From Cellulosilyticum lentocellum DSM 5427 (GTDB lineage: Bacteria; Bacillota; Clostridia; Lachnospirales; Cellulosilyticaceae): a stretch of 64,000 nt of DNA. The notes under the pieces were generated by a model. It was given only the letters and a program-made list of their open reading frames with translations. It was not told the DNA's origin and made no database searches. The translations under genes and the position numbers were made by a program. The stretch lies in the NCBI RefSeq assembly GCF_000178835.2, contig NC_015275.1, positions 3,245,001 through 3,309,000 on the forward strand, read 5' to 3'. Positions 20,216 through 30,471 of the stretch are shown here, one piece after another; within the stretch, counting starts at the first letter, position 1, and the number at the start of each line of letters is the position of its first letter.

Positions 20216-22682
20216 ACTTTACCTTTGCAAGCTGATCTTGTTTAGTAAATACGCATACTTCACCATCTACAGTTACCGAAACAACATCTCCCTCTTTGAA
20301 GTTTCCTGATAAAATTTCATCTGAAAGCTTATCTTCAATATAGGTCTGAATCGTTCTTCTAAGTGGCCTAGCACCATAGGCTTGATTATACCCTTTTTTA
20401 CCTAAGAAATCTAAGGCTTCTTCGGTTAATTGAATTTCTATTCCTACGTTTTTACTAATACGTGTGATTAATCTCTTAATCATAATATCAGCAATCTCTC
20501 TAATTTCTTTTGTACTTAATGGATGGAATACAAGTGTCTCATCAATACGATTTAAAAACTCTGGTTTAAAGGTTCTCTTCACTTCTTCCATTACGTTTTT
20601 CTTCATATCTTCATAGGACTTTTCTGCATCCTCAGTTGAGATAAAACCTACCTTTTTAGGTGAAATAATACTTCTTGCCCCAATATTTGAAGTCATGATA
20701 ATAATCGTATTTTTAAAGTTAATACGTCTACCTCTAGAATCGGTAATATGGCCATCATCTAAAATCTGAAGTAGGATATTAAATACATCACCATGGGCCT
20801 TTTCAATCTCATCAAATAAAACAACGCAGTATGGTTTACGTCTTACTTTCTCTGTTAATTGGCCACCTTCTTCGTAACCTACATAGCCTGGAGGTGAACC
20901 AATCATCTTAGAAACCGTATGCTTTTCCATGTACTCAGACATATCTACACGTACCATGGCATTTTCGTCTCCAAACATAGCTTCTGCCAATGCTTTCGTT
21001 AACTCTGTCTTACCTACACCCGTAGGTCCTAAGAACATAAAGGAACCAATAGGTCTGTTTGGATCTTTTAAACCAACACGACCTCTTCTAACAGCTTTTG
21101 AAACGGCAACAATGGCTTCCTCTTGACCAACTACGCGTTCATGAAGGATTTTCTCCATTTGCTTTAACCTTTCCGTTTCTTCTTCTGCTAAACGTTTAAC
21201 TGGAATATTGGTCCAGCTACTTACGATATCTGCTATTTCTTCTTCGCCAACCACTTGGTTGTTTTTCGTATGCTTAGCATCCCACTCAACCTTCGCATTA
21301 GCGATTTTTTCTTTAATCTCATTTTCCTTACGTTTAATTTCACTGGCTTTTTCGTATTCTTCATTCATAATAGCTATTTCTTTTTGTTCACCTAGACTAC
21401 TCAGCTGTTCCTCTAATTCTTTAATATTAGTAGGCGCTGTAAAAGCTCGTAATCTTACTTTAGAAGCCGCTTCATCTAATAAGTCAATGGCTTTATCTGG
21501 TAAGTAGCGGTCTGCTATATAGCGAGCAGACAACTTAACAGCTGCTTTAATGGCATCATCTGTAATTTGAACTTGATGATGCACTTCGTATTTATCTTTA
21601 ATACCTCTTAAGATTTCTAAGGTCTCTTCTTCACTAGGTTCCTCAACCTGTACAGGTTGGAAACGTCTCTCAAGGGCTGCATCTTTTTCAATATGTTTGC
21701 GGTACTCATCTAAAGTCGTAGCACCTACAAGCTGCACCTCTCCTCTTGCTAAAGAAGGTTTCAAAATATTAGAGGCATCCATGGCACCTTCTGCTGCACC
21801 CGCTCCAATAATAGTATGAAGTTCATCAATAAATAAGATAACATCTCCTGCTAACCTTACTTCTTCAATCACTTTATTAATACGCTCTTCAAATTCACCA
21901 CGGTATTTAGTACCGGAAATCATAGAAGAAAGATCTAAAGAAACCACACGTTTACCTTTTAATAAATCCGGGATTTCTTCTGATGCTATTTTTTGTGCTA
22001 AGCCTTCTACTACGGCAGTTTTACCTACTCCTGGCTCACCTACTAAGCAAGGATTGTTTTTGGTTCTTCTAGAAAGAATTTGAATCACACGATCAATCTC
22101 TTTTTCACGTCCCACAATAGGGTCAAACTTACCCTCTCTAGCGAAAGTTGTTAAATCTCTACTATATTTATCTAAAGTAGGTGTTGTAGACTTAGTTGCT
22201 GGTTCACCAGCCTTAGTCGTACTAAAGCTAGCTTCTGTTTTTTGAGTGCTACCTGTTAACATCTCCATTAAAACAGATAAAAGTTTGCTTATATTAATGC
22301 CTAATGTTTCTAATAATTTAACTGCTATACAATTCTTTTCCTTTAATACTGAAATTAAAAGATACTCTGTTCCAATACTCTCACTGCCTAGTTGTTTTGC
22401 AAGTTGGGTACTCATTTCAAATATACGTTTAACACGTGGGGTGAAGTCCCTGGTTGCTACCAGTGGACTTCCTCCCATACCAATAATATCTTTAATTTTA
22501 TCTAAAATGTCTTCTTCTGTAATTCCACATGCTTCAAGAGCCTTTTGGGCAACAGAGTTTTTGGCATGAATAAGCCCCACAAGCAGATGTTCAGTTCCTA
22601 AATAACCGTGTCTAAAATCTGTCATAACTTGTTCAGCATATTCAATGGCCATTTGGGCCTGTGGTGTAAACTTAATTTCCAT
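20214..22682 (-). CDS. clpC: ATP-dependent Clp protease ATPase ClpC
   Basis: An 822-residue Hsp100 unfoldase that feeds proteins to ClpP. The order is two N-terminal Clp repeats (1-145), AAA+ domain 1 with GEPGVGKT near 215, a UVR-type coiled segment ([20 protein letters not shown]), AAA+ domain 2 with GPTGVGKT near 550, and the D2-small domain. The start is set at [10 protein letters not shown] because AAGGAG lies nine bases before it and would overlap the ATG three codons upstream. The usual partners ctsR, mcsA and mcsB are absent; a zinc-ribbon gene precedes it by about 50 bases. Confidence 0.97.
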   Translation of the reverse strand: MEIKFTPQAQMAIEYAEQVMTDFRHGYLGTEHLLVGLIHAKNSVAQKALEACGITEEDILDKIKDIIGMGGSPLVATRDFTPRVKRIFEMSTQLAKQLGSESIGTEYLLISVLKEKNCIAVKLLETLGINISKLLSVLMEMLTGSTQKTEASFSTTKAGEPATKSTTPTLDKYSRDLTTFAREGKFDPIVGREKEIDRVIQILSRRTKNNPCLVGEPGVGKTAVVEGLAQKIASEEIPDLLKGKRVVSLDLSSMISGTKYRGEFEERINKVIEEVRLAGDVILFIDELHTIIGAGAAEGAMDASNILKPSLARGEVQLVGATTLDEYRKHIEKDAALERRFQPVQVEEPSEEETLEILRGIKDKYEVHHQVQITDDAIKAAVKLSARYIADRYLPDKAIDLLDEAASKVRLRAFTAPTNIKELEEQLSSLGEQKEIAIMNEEYEKASEIKRKENEIKEKIANAKVEWDAKHTKNNQVVGEEEIADIVSSWTNIPVKRLAEEETERLKQMEKILHERVVGQEEAIVAVSKAVRRGRVGLKDPNRPIGSFMFLGPTGVGKTELTKALAEAMFGDENAMVRVDMSEYMEKHTVSKMIGSPPGYVGYEEGGQLTEKVRRKPYCVVLFDEIEKAHGDVFNILLQILDDGHITDSRGRRINFKNTIIIMTSNIGARSIISPKKVGFISTEDAEKSYEDMKKNVMEEVKRTFKPEFLNRIDETLVFHPLSTKEIREIADIMIKRLITRISKNVGIEIQLTEEALDFLGKKGYNQAYGARPLRRTIQTYIEDKLSDEILSGNFKEGDVVSVTVDGEVCVFTKQDQLAKVK

Positions 22683-22729
22683 GTTGTTCATCTCCTTTGT
22701 CTCAGGTACTCATGCTGCATTTTATTTGC

Positions 22730-23197
22730 TTATTCAAATTTGTTACCGCATTTAATACAATAAGCTGCATATTCATGATTGCCTGTATTACATACTGGGC
22801 AAACCTTTAAAATCTCAATACCATCTTCTTCAAGATCTGCTTTTTTCTCTTGTGTTTCTGGTTCATTCCAAGTTGACTTAACTTCTCTCTTATAAGAGTC
22901 TAGGCTGCTCTTTTGTGTTGTTACAATTTCACCTAAACGCTGTTCAATTTCTGTGATTTGTAGTTTAAGTGCATCAATTTTAGCATAAAGTGCATCTCTT
23001 TCTTCACATTCAACTTGTTCCACATAGCATTTGTATTGTGCTTCACCTAGTGATGTAAATAATCTTTTTAATTCATTTCTTTTATTCATTAAGTCAGTTC
23101 TGCAAGCTACTTGATCTACTGATTTTTGTGTTTGTTCTGTGGCTACCTTAAGTGTTGATTTTAAACTATCCCCTAATTTACTGAATACATCTGACAT
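22730..23197 (-). CDS. zinc-ribbon coiled-coil protein
   Basis: A 155-residue protein. Residues 5-110 are predicted helical/coiled coil (FSKLGDSLKSTLKVATEQTQ; ALKLQITEIEQRLGEI), and the C-terminus has a zinc ribbon, CPVC then CIKCG, near 133-151. GGGAGG precedes the ATG. It is the probable first gene of a transcript with clpC, in the position where Firmicutes often have mcsA, but it has no McsA sequence. Role unknown; an adaptor role for ClpC would be speculation. Confidence 0.75.
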   Translation of the reverse strand: MSDVFSKLGDSLKSTLKVATEQTQKSVDQVACRTDLMNKRNELKRLFTSLGEAQYKCYVEQVECEERDALYAKIDALKLQITEIEQRLGEIVTTQKSSLDSYKREVKSTWNEPETQEKKADLEEDGIEILKVCPVCNTGNHEYAAYCIKCGNKFE

Positions 23198-23283
23198 TTT
23201 AAAGCCCTCCCATTTTTATTTTATTTTTTATTTCGGCTGAATGTCCTCATTCTAGTATATGCATGTTTATCTCTTCATAATAG

Positions 23284-24210
23284 CTAAATAAAGTATATAA
23301 GTAGCGGTATAGAAATGCAACTAAGCAAGGTCGTAATTAAAACCCCCTGAGAAGCTAGCTCCGCATCACTTTCATAAGCTTCTGCCATCATTGCTGCGTT
23401 ACTAGCCACAGGCATACCTGCTACTATAACAGGAATCATAATAAGCCATGAATCCTCTATCCTTAGTATATACTTTAATAATGTAAAAATAATGAAAGGA
23501 AGTAAAAAAAGTCTCACAATTGCCAAAATATATATCTTTGTTTCCCCAAACATTTTCTTCAGTGATAAAAGGCTTAACATGCTTCCTATAACAATCATAG
23601 AAAGGGGTGTGCAAATACTGCCTATAGCATCAATACTTCCACTTATAAATGCTGGTAGCTCTATACCTGACACAAATAATACAAGGCCTATTAAACTTGC
23701 TATAATCCCTGGATTAATGAGAAGCTTATAATCAAAACTTTTGCTTTGATTGTTGCCTGTTTCAAGTAATTTAATACCTAAAGTATAAACTAAAATATTA
23801 AAACAAATATTGTAAATAGCTACATAAAAAATGGCTTCTTGCCCAAGTAAGGCCCCAAGTACTGGATATCCCATAAAAGCGCAGTTAGAAAACATGAGCA
23901 TAAAGCTTAAAACACCTCTTTGCTGATTGTTCTTTGTAAGCCCTTTAGGTATGAACCAAGCGATTATAAAGGTCAGCGCATAGACAATAAATGATAATCC
24001 AAATATTGTGAGTGCTCTATTCATATTTTCTTTTGTCAGCGGCATATTCATTCCAGAAATAATAACTGCTGGTAATGCAACATTAACAATAAATTTTGAA
24101 AAGGTTGCATTATTTTCTGCTGTAAAAAATTTAAGTTTACCCAATAGATAGCCCGTTAACATGAGTATAAATAAAATGCCAAGCTGTATGTAAACCTTTG
24201 TTAATTCCAT
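23284..24210 (-). CDS. AEC family transporter
   Basis: A 308-residue membrane protein of the auxin-efflux-carrier family with about ten hydrophobic segments. Typical sequences are ILMLTGYLLGKLKFF near 15, NVALPAVIISGMN near 43, and MLMFSNCAFMGYPVLGAL near 103. Family members carry malate and other organic anions; the substrate is not deducible. AAAGGAG precedes the ATG. It is monocistronic. Confidence 0.88.
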   Translation of the reverse strand: MELTKVYIQLGILFILMLTGYLLGKLKFFTAENNATFSKFIVNVALPAVIISGMNMPLTKENMNRALTIFGLSFIVYALTFIIAWFIPKGLTKNNQQRGVLSFMLMFSNCAFMGYPVLGALLGQEAIFYVAIYNICFNILVYTLGIKLLETGNNQSKSFDYKLLINPGIIASLIGLVLFVSGIELPAFISGSIDAIGSICTPLSMIVIGSMLSLLSLKKMFGETKIYILAIVRLFLLPFIIFTLLKYILRIEDSWLIMIPVIVAGMPVASNAAMMAEAYESDAELASQGVLITTLLSCISIPLLIYFI

Positions 24211-24485
24211 GTAAATCTCCTTTAAGTCGTCCTATGCAAATTCTAGTTTCCCCTTAATGTTAACCTTTATTCTACCATATCTTATTCAAGTGTCAAAGTC
24301 AATTTCCTGAATTACATCTTTACAATACTTATGCACCTCATTAGTAGGCAATTAATAACATAGAAAGCTCACTCCCTACTAAAACTTCTTAGCTACTTAA
24401 AAAACACCCCCCCTCGAATAGCTCAACGATTGACGTATAATCCTATCTTTTAGCTATTCCTCTATCCTTTTATACAAAAAAGCAA
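24211..24485. other. intergenic region
   Basis: About 275 AT-rich bases between the AEC gene and the mazF terminator. No coding or RNA signal was seen apart from the likely AEC promoter region. Confidence 0.4.
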
Positions 24486-24512
24486 CAAAAAGGAGACTTG
24501 ATTAAAGTCTCC
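24486..24512 (-). terminator. terminator of the acpS-mazF operon
   Basis: GGAGACTT (24492-24499) pairs with AAGTCTCC (24505-24512) and is followed on the minus strand by TTTTT. Confidence 0.85.
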
Positions 24513-24532
24513 AGATACATTTTTTATGTATT

Positions 24533-24886
24533 TTATTGTAATGCGAAACTAATCATAATCCCTTTGTCTACTTGTGCCATAAGCCTATCGTCTAAATGAC
24601 AGATTTTTTCCTTTAGTCGTCTCTTATCAATCGTTCTGATTTGCTCGAGGAGTATAACAGAATTTTTAACAAGCTCATATTCTGCTGCATCAATCTCTAC
24701 ATGTGTAGGTAGCTTTGCTTTGTTAATCTTTGAAGTGATTGCCGCACAGATCACTGTAGGGCTAAATTTGTTACCAACATCATTTTGTACTACTAATACA
24801 GGGCGAATGCCCCCTTGTTCTGAACCAATAACTGGACTTAAGTCCGCATAAAAAATATCTCCACGTTTTACTTGCACTTTACTCAC
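24533..24886 (-). CDS. mazF: mRNA endoribonuclease toxin MazF/EndoA
   Basis: A 117-residue PemK/MazF-fold RNase that cleaves single-stranded mRNA at a short motif. Visible signatures: [19 protein letters not shown] at 8-26 and [12 protein letters not shown] at 28-39, with [16 protein letters not shown] following. It starts at GTG and overlaps mazE by 8 bases, so the pair is translationally coupled. It is the last gene of the acpS-alr operon, the same placement next to alr as ndoA in Bacillus. Confidence 0.95.
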   Translation of the reverse strand: MSKVQVKRGDIFYADLSPVIGSEQGGIRPVLVVQNDVGNKFSPTVICAAITSKINKAKLPTHVEIDAAEYELVKNSVILLEQIRTIDKRRLKEKICHLDDRLMAQVDKGIMISFALQ

Positions 24887-25073
24887 ACTCCGCTACGCGA
24901 TCGTAATAAGACTCTGCCTCACTTTCTATTTCAAAATAGAGGTTTGAGAGCGCTAGATTAATCGCTGCCATCTCCTTATAGCCTTTTTTCATCGTATTTA
25001 TTTCTTTTTTGATTTTAGGGATTGTTTCTCTCTCTTCTTTGGTCAACTGAAAATCACTTCTAGATTTCGCCAT
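24879..25073 (-). CDS. MazE/EndoAI-like antitoxin
   Basis: A 64-residue acidic protein directly before mazF. It starts [22 protein letters not shown] site lies about ten bases before this ATG, which is preferred over one 24 bases upstream. The C-terminal half ([20 protein letters not shown]) corresponds to the toxin-binding part of clostridial and bacillar EndoAI proteins. The N-terminal ribbon-helix-helix is not obvious from sequence alone. Assignment rests mainly on position and coupling to mazF. Confidence 0.8.
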   Translation of the reverse strand: MAKSRSDFQLTKEERETIPKIKKEINTMKKGYKEMAAINLALSNLYFEIESEAESYYDRVAECE

Positions 25074-25170
25074 TCGCAAATCACTCCCTACTAACATCGT
25101 GATTTACTCCTAACTAGCTATTTTCATTGTTGCCGATTTTTCATAAATTTATACGATGTTATTCAATTTT

Positions 25171-26304
25171 TTAAGGTTTTATATAAATACGTGGAACTCT
25201 TTTACCAATCATACATACAATCTCGTAATTAATGGTGCCTAAGCTTTGAGCAATTTCTTCAACTGGAATGACTGCATCTTGTTGTTTACCAAAGAGTACA
25301 ACCTCATCTTCTACGGATACACCTTTGATATGAGTGACATCAACCATAAATTGGTCCATACAAATATTTCCTATTATAGGTGCATACTGTCCTCTTATGA
25401 GAACTCTGCCCTTATTACCTAAATTTCTTGAATAACCATCTGCATAACCGACTGGAATCGTAGCAATTTTAGTTTTCTGATGGGTGTAAAATTTTCTACC
25501 ATAGCCGACGTACTGACCTTCTGGCAGTTCTTTCACATGAACAACTTGCGTTTTAAGTGTCATGGCTGGCTCAAGGTCTAGTACTTTCCCTCCTAAATAA
25601 GGTGAAGGATAGTATCCATAAAGAATAATACCAGGTCTTACTAAGTTTAAATGCGTATACTCATGACACATAATGGCTGCGCTATTAGCTGCATGAATAA
25701 TAGGAAGTTCAAGCCCTACTTCACTTAATTCTTTTAAAAAGCCTTCAAATATACTCCATTGTTCTTTTGTATAACTTGTATCTTCTTCATCCGCTGTAGA
25801 AAAGTGTGTAAAAATACCTTCTAAATTAATATGAGGAAGCTTTGTAATCATTAAAATCTCTTCTATACTTTTAGGTGACGATAAAAAACCAATGCGCCCC
25901 ATCCCTGTATCTACCTTTAAATGAATATTGACGGTCTTACCAAGGCGGCCTGCTTCATCAGATATGGTTTTTGCCATTTCATAAGAAAAAACAGTTTGAG
26001 TTAAATCATTTTCTATAAGTGTTTTAATATCTGCTCGTGGTGTATAGCCTAAAACTAAAATAGGTGATGTGATACCACTACTTCTTAGTTCTTCACCTTC
26101 TGCTACAATAGCAACTGCAAAACGATTGACACCTTGCTCTTGTAAAAAGTTCGCTACTTCCTTGGCACCATGACCATAACCATCTGCTTTGACAATAGCC
26201 ATTATTTCTGTATGATTCGGTATATGCTGACGAATTTGTTTATAATTATGTTCTATTGCACCTAAATTAACTTCTGCAACAACACGTGGTCTATGAGATT
26301 CCAT
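25171..26304 (-). CDS. alr: alanine racemase
   Basis: A 377-residue PLP enzyme that interconverts L- and D-alanine for peptidoglycan. The PLP lysine is in MAIVKADGYGHGA near 40, and the second catalytic Tyr is in the YGRKFYTHQ region with ICMDQFMVDVT near 312. The length is typical. AGGGAGG precedes the ATG. It follows a gerS-like lipoprotein gene by about 40 bases. In Clostridioides difficile gerS and alr2 form the same pair. Confidence 0.97.
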   Translation of the reverse strand: MESHRPRVVAEVNLGAIEHNYKQIRQHIPNHTEIMAIVKADGYGHGAKEVANFLQEQGVNRFAVAIVAEGEELRSSGITSPILVLGYTPRADIKTLIENDLTQTVFSYEMAKTISDEAGRLGKTVNIHLKVDTGMGRIGFLSSPKSIEEILMITKLPHINLEGIFTHFSTADEEDTSYTKEQWSIFEGFLKELSEVGLELPIIHAANSAAIMCHEYTHLNLVRPGIILYGYYPSPYLGGKVLDLEPAMTLKTQVVHVKELPEGQYVGYGRKFYTHQKTKIATIPVGYADGYSRNLGNKGRVLIRGQYAPIIGNICMDQFMVDVTHIKGVSVEDEVVLFGKQQDAVIPVEEIAQSLGTINYEIVCMIGKRVPRIYIKP

Positions 26305-26342
26305 ATTTACCTCCCTGAGAAACTTAACGTTCTCATTCTTAT

Positions 26343-26930
26343 CTAATCATTGTATTTGAAACTTTCGTAGTCAACCTGTAAGGTAATATTGCCTGTTTCA
26401 TCATATATAATCATTTGAATAGGTAACAGTTTCTCCTCATCTAAATAAAGCTTTTCTTTAGCCATATACTTGAACCCACCTTCTATAGGCATTTCAATTG
26501 TCACTAAAGTTTTACCATCTTGCTTAACCACATCTTTCTTCACCTCTTTAGAGGATTGATAGCGTTCTACAAAACTGGTTAAAAGCATTTCTTGGCGAGC
26601 CTGACTAGGTTCACACTCAACTGTTTGACCTGTAGCTGGGTGGTACTGGGTAATGCGCCTTCCATCATAGGTGACACATAAGCCCTTTAAATGAGTTGGT
26701 TCTTCTAAGATATATTCATAATTGCCTTTTAAATCGGCTTTTTGTTTCATCCTTAGTACATTAGGTTTTGAATCCTTCAATAAACTTACCTTTACCTGTG
26801 CTTCATAACCCTTGAAATCATCAAAGAAATCTTTAACACTAGAAGCACCTTGGTTGTTTAAACAACCTGATAAAGCTAATGTCATCATAAGTAAAAAGCT
26901 TAATACAGCAAACCTTTGTACTTTATTCAT
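26343..26930 (-). CDS. gerS: GerS-like lipoprotein (LolA fold)
   Basis: A 195-residue lipoprotein. The signal peptide has a lipobox LALSGC, with lipidated Cys near 23. The mature part has LolA-like beta-strand features (KGNYEYILEEPTHLKG; KLLPIQMIIYDETGN). GerS of C. difficile, a spore protein needed for cortex modification by CwlD and for germination, has this fold and the same gene neighbour (alr). The symbol is given on fold plus synteny, not on a search. AGGGGGAT precedes the ATG. The operon is acpS-nnr-CBS-gerS-alr-mazEF. Confidence 0.75.
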   Translation of the reverse strand: MNKVQRFAVLSFLLMMTLALSGCLNNQGASSVKDFFDDFKGYEAQVKVSLLKDSKPNVLRMKQKADLKGNYEYILEEPTHLKGLCVTYDGRRITQYHPATGQTVECEPSQARQEMLLTSFVERYQSSKEVKKDVVKQDGKTLVTIEMPIEGGFKYMAKEKLYLDEEKLLPIQMIIYDETGNITLQVDYESFKYND

Positions 26931-26939
26931 ACTATCCCC

Positions 26940-27392
26940 CTAACGGTTTAACAATAAGGGAAGTAAGTCTGTTCTACCTATAATACCTACAAGCTTGTTA
27001 TCTTCATTAATAACAGGTATGCGATTAATATGTCTGTTCATCATAAGTGATACAACCTCTTCAATAGTAGCTTCCTCATGTACGGCAAAGGCAGGAGTGG
27101 ACATCACTTCTTTGGCAGTTGTGGTTTGTAGTATTGCTCTACTTTCTCCTAACTGCTTTTTCCCATCTATACCTAATATACTCGTCATAAACGCTATATA
27201 TGATGAAATATTTAAACCTTTTTCCTTTGTCATTAAATCTTTTTCACTCACAACCCCTACTAATTGGTTGTTCTCATCAACAACAGGTACGCCACTAATT
27301 TGATGTTTCATTAAAATGTTAATAATATCTTCTAACAATTCTTCATTTCTTACAAAAACAACCGGTCTATTCATAATATCTTTTGCACGCAT
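26940..27392 (-). CDS. tandem CBS-domain protein
   Basis: A 150-residue protein made only of two CBS domains, about 1-60 and 80-150, each with the GVPVVDENNQLVGVVSEKDL-type end (second: RIPVINEDNKLVGIIGRTDL). CBS pairs bind adenosine nucleotides and sense energy state. It lies 9 bases upstream of the gerS-like gene. GGGGGG precedes the ATG. Partner unknown. Confidence 0.88.
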   Translation of the reverse strand: MRAKDIMNRPVVFVRNEELLEDIINILMKHQISGVPVVDENNQLVGVVSEKDLMTKEKGLNISSYIAFMTSILGIDGKKQLGESRAILQTTTAKEVMSTPAFAVHEEATIEEVVSLMMNRHINRIPVINEDNKLVGIIGRTDLLPLLLNR

Positions 27393-27424
27393 ACAATTCC
27401 CCCCTATATGCTTTACCCTAATAC

Positions 27425-28969
27425 TTAAATAAGCGCCTTTAATAATTGACTTAAATAATGAATGGTGTCGCTTGGCAAGAAGCTATATTCAGTCAAATCT
27501 TTAGCTGCTTCATCACCTGCCTTAGCATGTAAGAAACAACCTAACTTGGCTGCAGCCATTGCAGGCAAACCTGCCTTTAAACTTTGAGCTAATAGCCCCG
27601 TAATGATGCCCGTTAAAACATCACCACTTCCACCTTTAGCTAAGCCTGAATTACCATATCTGTTTATATATGTGTCACCATTAGGGTCTGCTATCACTGT
27701 TCTTTCTAGCTTTAATACTGTTATCACCTGTAAATCCTGTGCCACTTTTTTGGCAATCTCTAAAGGTTGTTCTAGTATTTCTGCTATCGTAAGTCCTGTG
27801 AGTCTTGCCATTTCACCAGGATGAGGGGTTATTATTGTTGGTGCTTTTCGAATACGGAGCAGATCTGTAAGTTCCGGAATGAAATAAAGTGCATCTGCAT
27901 CTATGACGCAGGGCTTATCACTTATAAGAACATCTATGAGCACTGGCAATACACTTCTGTTTCTACCAAGACCAGGACCTATAGCAATCACATCATAGCG
28001 ATCTAGCATGGCTCCTATTATTTTTTCAGCTTCTTTACTGAAAAAACCATCTTCATCTGGTAAACCACAATGAATTACCTCTGTTAACTTCTGTTCCATT
28101 ATTTCTAATATAGCATAAGGTACGGCAGCAGTAACAGTACCACTACCCACCTTATAGGCGGCCATACTGGTTAGAGCGGGGGCTCCTGACATCCCCTGAC
28201 TCCCACCGATGACTAATACCTTTCCAAAGCTTCCTTTATTGCTACGCATAGCTCTTCTTGGTAAAAGCACCTTCATCTCCTCTTCTTCTATAGAAAAGGT
28301 ATCTGCTTGAGCTGCTTCTACCAACGCTTTGGGCATACCAATATCCACTACCTCTACCACTCCTGTATATAGCGGTGCTGGATACTGATACAGTCCCTTT
28401 TTAGGCAGTACAAAGGTAATAGTATAATCTGCCATCACACCTATGCCTTGTACTTTCCCGGTATTGCCATCTAGACCTGATGGTATATCTACACTTAATT
28501 TATAAGCTGTACTTTGATTCATATGGTCAATCATTTCAGCATATAAACCTTCTACAGGTCTTGTTAAACCCGTTCCAAATAAAGCATCTACAATCACCTT
28601 GGCGGCTTCTAAACTTTTAAAAGCCGTATCTCTATTTTGCTTATCTACCTCCATCATGTCCACCTGTAATTTTTGGCAAACATCAAAATAGGTTCTTCCA
28701 TCTTCACTTAGCTTCTCTCTAGGGGCTAAAAGTAACACTTTCACCTTGCTCTGCCCCCAGCTGAATAATTGTCTTGCTAAAGCTAAACCATCCCCTCCAT
28801 TATTACCAGGTCCACATACGATAACAACAGATTCTGCCTTATCTCTACCTTGCAAATGCTTAAACAAATGATAAGCCGCATGCTCCATTAATAAAATGCC
28901 TGGAATGCCATATTCTTTAATCGCTGCTTCATCTAAAGCATGCATGGCTGAAGGTGTCATTAACTTCAT
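27425..28969 (-). CDS. nnrDE: bifunctional NAD(P)H-hydrate epimerase/dehydratase
   Basis: A 514-residue repair enzyme for hydrated NADH and NADPH. The N-terminal epimerase (YjeF_N, about 1-215) has VCGPGNNGGDGLALAR and ALFGTGLTR. The C-terminal ADP-dependent dehydratase has GPGLGRN, the TPHPGEMARLTG stretch and NSGLAKGGSGDVLTGIITG. Both halves appear complete. Its start overlaps the acpS stop by 4 bases (ATGA-type). Placement beside acpS and alr is common in Firmicutes. Confidence 0.95.
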   Translation of the reverse strand: MKLMTPSAMHALDEAAIKEYGIPGILLMEHAAYHLFKHLQGRDKAESVVIVCGPGNNGGDGLALARQLFSWGQSKVKVLLLAPREKLSEDGRTYFDVCQKLQVDMMEVDKQNRDTAFKSLEAAKVIVDALFGTGLTRPVEGLYAEMIDHMNQSTAYKLSVDIPSGLDGNTGKVQGIGVMADYTITFVLPKKGLYQYPAPLYTGVVEVVDIGMPKALVEAAQADTFSIEEEEMKVLLPRRAMRSNKGSFGKVLVIGGSQGMSGAPALTSMAAYKVGSGTVTAAVPYAILEIMEQKLTEVIHCGLPDEDGFFSKEAEKIIGAMLDRYDVIAIGPGLGRNRSVLPVLIDVLISDKPCVIDADALYFIPELTDLLRIRKAPTIITPHPGEMARLTGLTIAEILEQPLEIAKKVAQDLQVITVLKLERTVIADPNGDTYINRYGNSGLAKGGSGDVLTGIITGLLAQSLKAGLPAMAAAKLGCFLHAKAGDEAAKDLTEYSFLPSDTIHYLSQLLKALI

Positions 28970-29349
28970 TTTTCCTCCACTCCCTCTATCACCACGTAAG
29001 CTACTGAATAGCTCTGACAGTGAGAAATCGTTAAATGAATTCGCCCTACCCCTAGTTCATCTGCTACTTGTTTGGCCCCGCCGAGTAAATGAACTTCTGG
29101 TTTACCAAGGGCATTTCTCCTCACCTCTATGTCACAAGGTGAGAAATCTCTAAAACCTGTCCCTAAAGCTTTACTAACCGCTTCTTTGGCTGCAAAAGCC
29201 CCTGCTAGGCTCTCTACTTTTTTATGTCCTGCTTCATAGTATGCACGTTCCTCTTCTGTATAAACTGTTTTATAAAAACGTGGTGTCTTACTAATGACTT
29301 TTTCAATTCTTTGAATCTCTATGATATCCGTTCCAATACCTATAATCAT
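28966..29349 (-). CDS. acpS: holo-[acyl-carrier-protein] synthase
   Basis: A 127-residue enzyme that moves 4'-phosphopantetheine from CoA to acyl carrier protein. Magnesium-binding residues are in GIGTDIIEIQRI (Asp8) and in SLAGAFAAKEAVSKALGTG (Glu near 58). The length is typical. It is coupled to the downstream nnr gene and lies 1 base after the upstream coiled-coil gene. Its product serves the fatty-acid operon at 59-64 kb. Confidence 0.97.
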   Translation of the reverse strand: MIIGIGTDIIEIQRIEKVISKTPRFYKTVYTEEERAYYEAGHKKVESLAGAFAAKEAVSKALGTGFRDFSPCDIEVRRNALGKPEVHLLGGAKQVADELGVGRIHLTISHCQSYSVAYVVIEGVEEK

Positions 29350-29350
29350 C

Positions 29351-30037
29351 TTATTTTTTATCTCCTAAGCCTCTGTCAATGACTTCTATTTGTTCTCTTC
29401 CTACAATGCTATGAAGGTAGTTATACACATCTTTTAAGAGCTTTTCACACTTTTTCTTTTCTGCTGTTTTCAAAAGCATTTGCTCTCTGAGCTGTGTAAT
29501 CTCTCTTTCTAAGCGTATTTCCTTTTCCTTGCAAACATCAATATACTCGTACCCTACCGCAATCATTTCTTCTATAATCTCACGGTTAGCACTTTCAATC
29601 TCCACTTCCACTTCGCTTATACGCTTTTCAATATCTTCTAGTTTTTGATTGACACCTACCGTACTTTGATGGAGCTTATTAAGTGCTTCAATAGATTCAC
29701 TATTCCCATCAACTTGTACTTCGCCACTTAAATTTAAAATTTCCTTTAAAAAATTTTGTTTCACAGTGCTGTATTCCTTATAGTCATTGTTTAAACGTCC
29801 TTGTTCCTTTAAAAGCTCCTTTAAGTTTTTTTCCTGGGCCTTAATAATATCACTTTGAATACTATCTCTCATGGTGTGCCATAGAGGGTCTAAAAGTACG
29901 ATAGGTAGTTTCCTACTTTTTAAAATATCACTTACGTACTCTTTCTTTAGATTAACATTGCTATTGGTAACTTTCACTTCTTCTTCAGGCTGCTCATTTA
30001 GTACAATGCGGCGTTTTTTCTTCATAAAATCAAACAT
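29351..30037 (-). CDS. coiled-coil hypothetical protein
   Basis: A 228-residue charged protein with no membrane segment. About residues 70-215 are heptad-like coiled coil (NQKLEDIEKRISEVEVEIES; KEKEIRLEREITQLREQ). I do not recognise a family. GGAGGAG precedes the ATG. As first gene of the acpS operon it ends 1 base before acpS, so co-expression is certain, but its role is unknown. Confidence 0.7.
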   Translation of the reverse strand: MFDFMKKKRRIVLNEQPEEEVKVTNSNVNLKKEYVSDILKSRKLPIVLLDPLWHTMRDSIQSDIIKAQEKNLKELLKEQGRLNNDYKEYSTVKQNFLKEILNLSGEVQVDGNSESIEALNKLHQSTVGVNQKLEDIEKRISEVEVEIESANREIIEEMIAVGYEYIDVCKEKEIRLEREITQLREQMLLKTAEKKKCEKLLKDVYNYLHSIVGREQIEVIDRGLGDKK

Positions 30038-30424
30038 ACTGGCATCTCTCCTCCTTCCTTTAACCTTAGGGTTTAAACTATTTTTATTACTTTTATTATA
30101 AACCTAAAATGAATAAAATCCTATGGTTAGCTTATATTTATTCTATAATGACAACTGCTTAGTACGATATAGGACTACTTTAGATGATTGCGTTGTTAAG
30201 TCACTAGATATAAATATATATCGGTAAATAAAACGGTTAATCATGCAGACAATTTACAATTTAAGCCTCAATAACAAAAGCTTATTCAGAATGTATAGTG
30301 TAGACTCACTGAATAAGCCCCAAAATACTTATTAGTATGTTTTTTATAAATAATCAATCTTCATCATAATGAGTATGTTGTTTGTATCAATTTGCTCCAT
30401 TATTTACTGTTATCAAACAAAAAA
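30038..30424. other. intergenic region
   Basis: About 390 AT-rich bases that include the acpS-operon promoter region. I could not fix a -35/-10 pair and saw no coding sequence or RNA structure beyond the terminator at 30425. Confidence 0.4.
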
Positions 30425-30463
30425 AGAAAACCATCCTTAACCTAATGTAAAGAATGATTTTCT
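30418..30463 (-). terminator. terminator of the PfkB kinase gene
   Basis: AGAAAACCATCCTTA (30425-30439) pairs with TAAAGAATGATTTTCT (30448-30463) with G-T pairs. Seven T follow on the minus strand. Confidence 0.8.
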
Positions 30464-30471
30464 ACTTTATT

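Noticed and set aside
22683-23283. CtsR operator upstream of the clpC transcript
   Set aside because: I found no tandem GGTCAAA-type heptads in the region.
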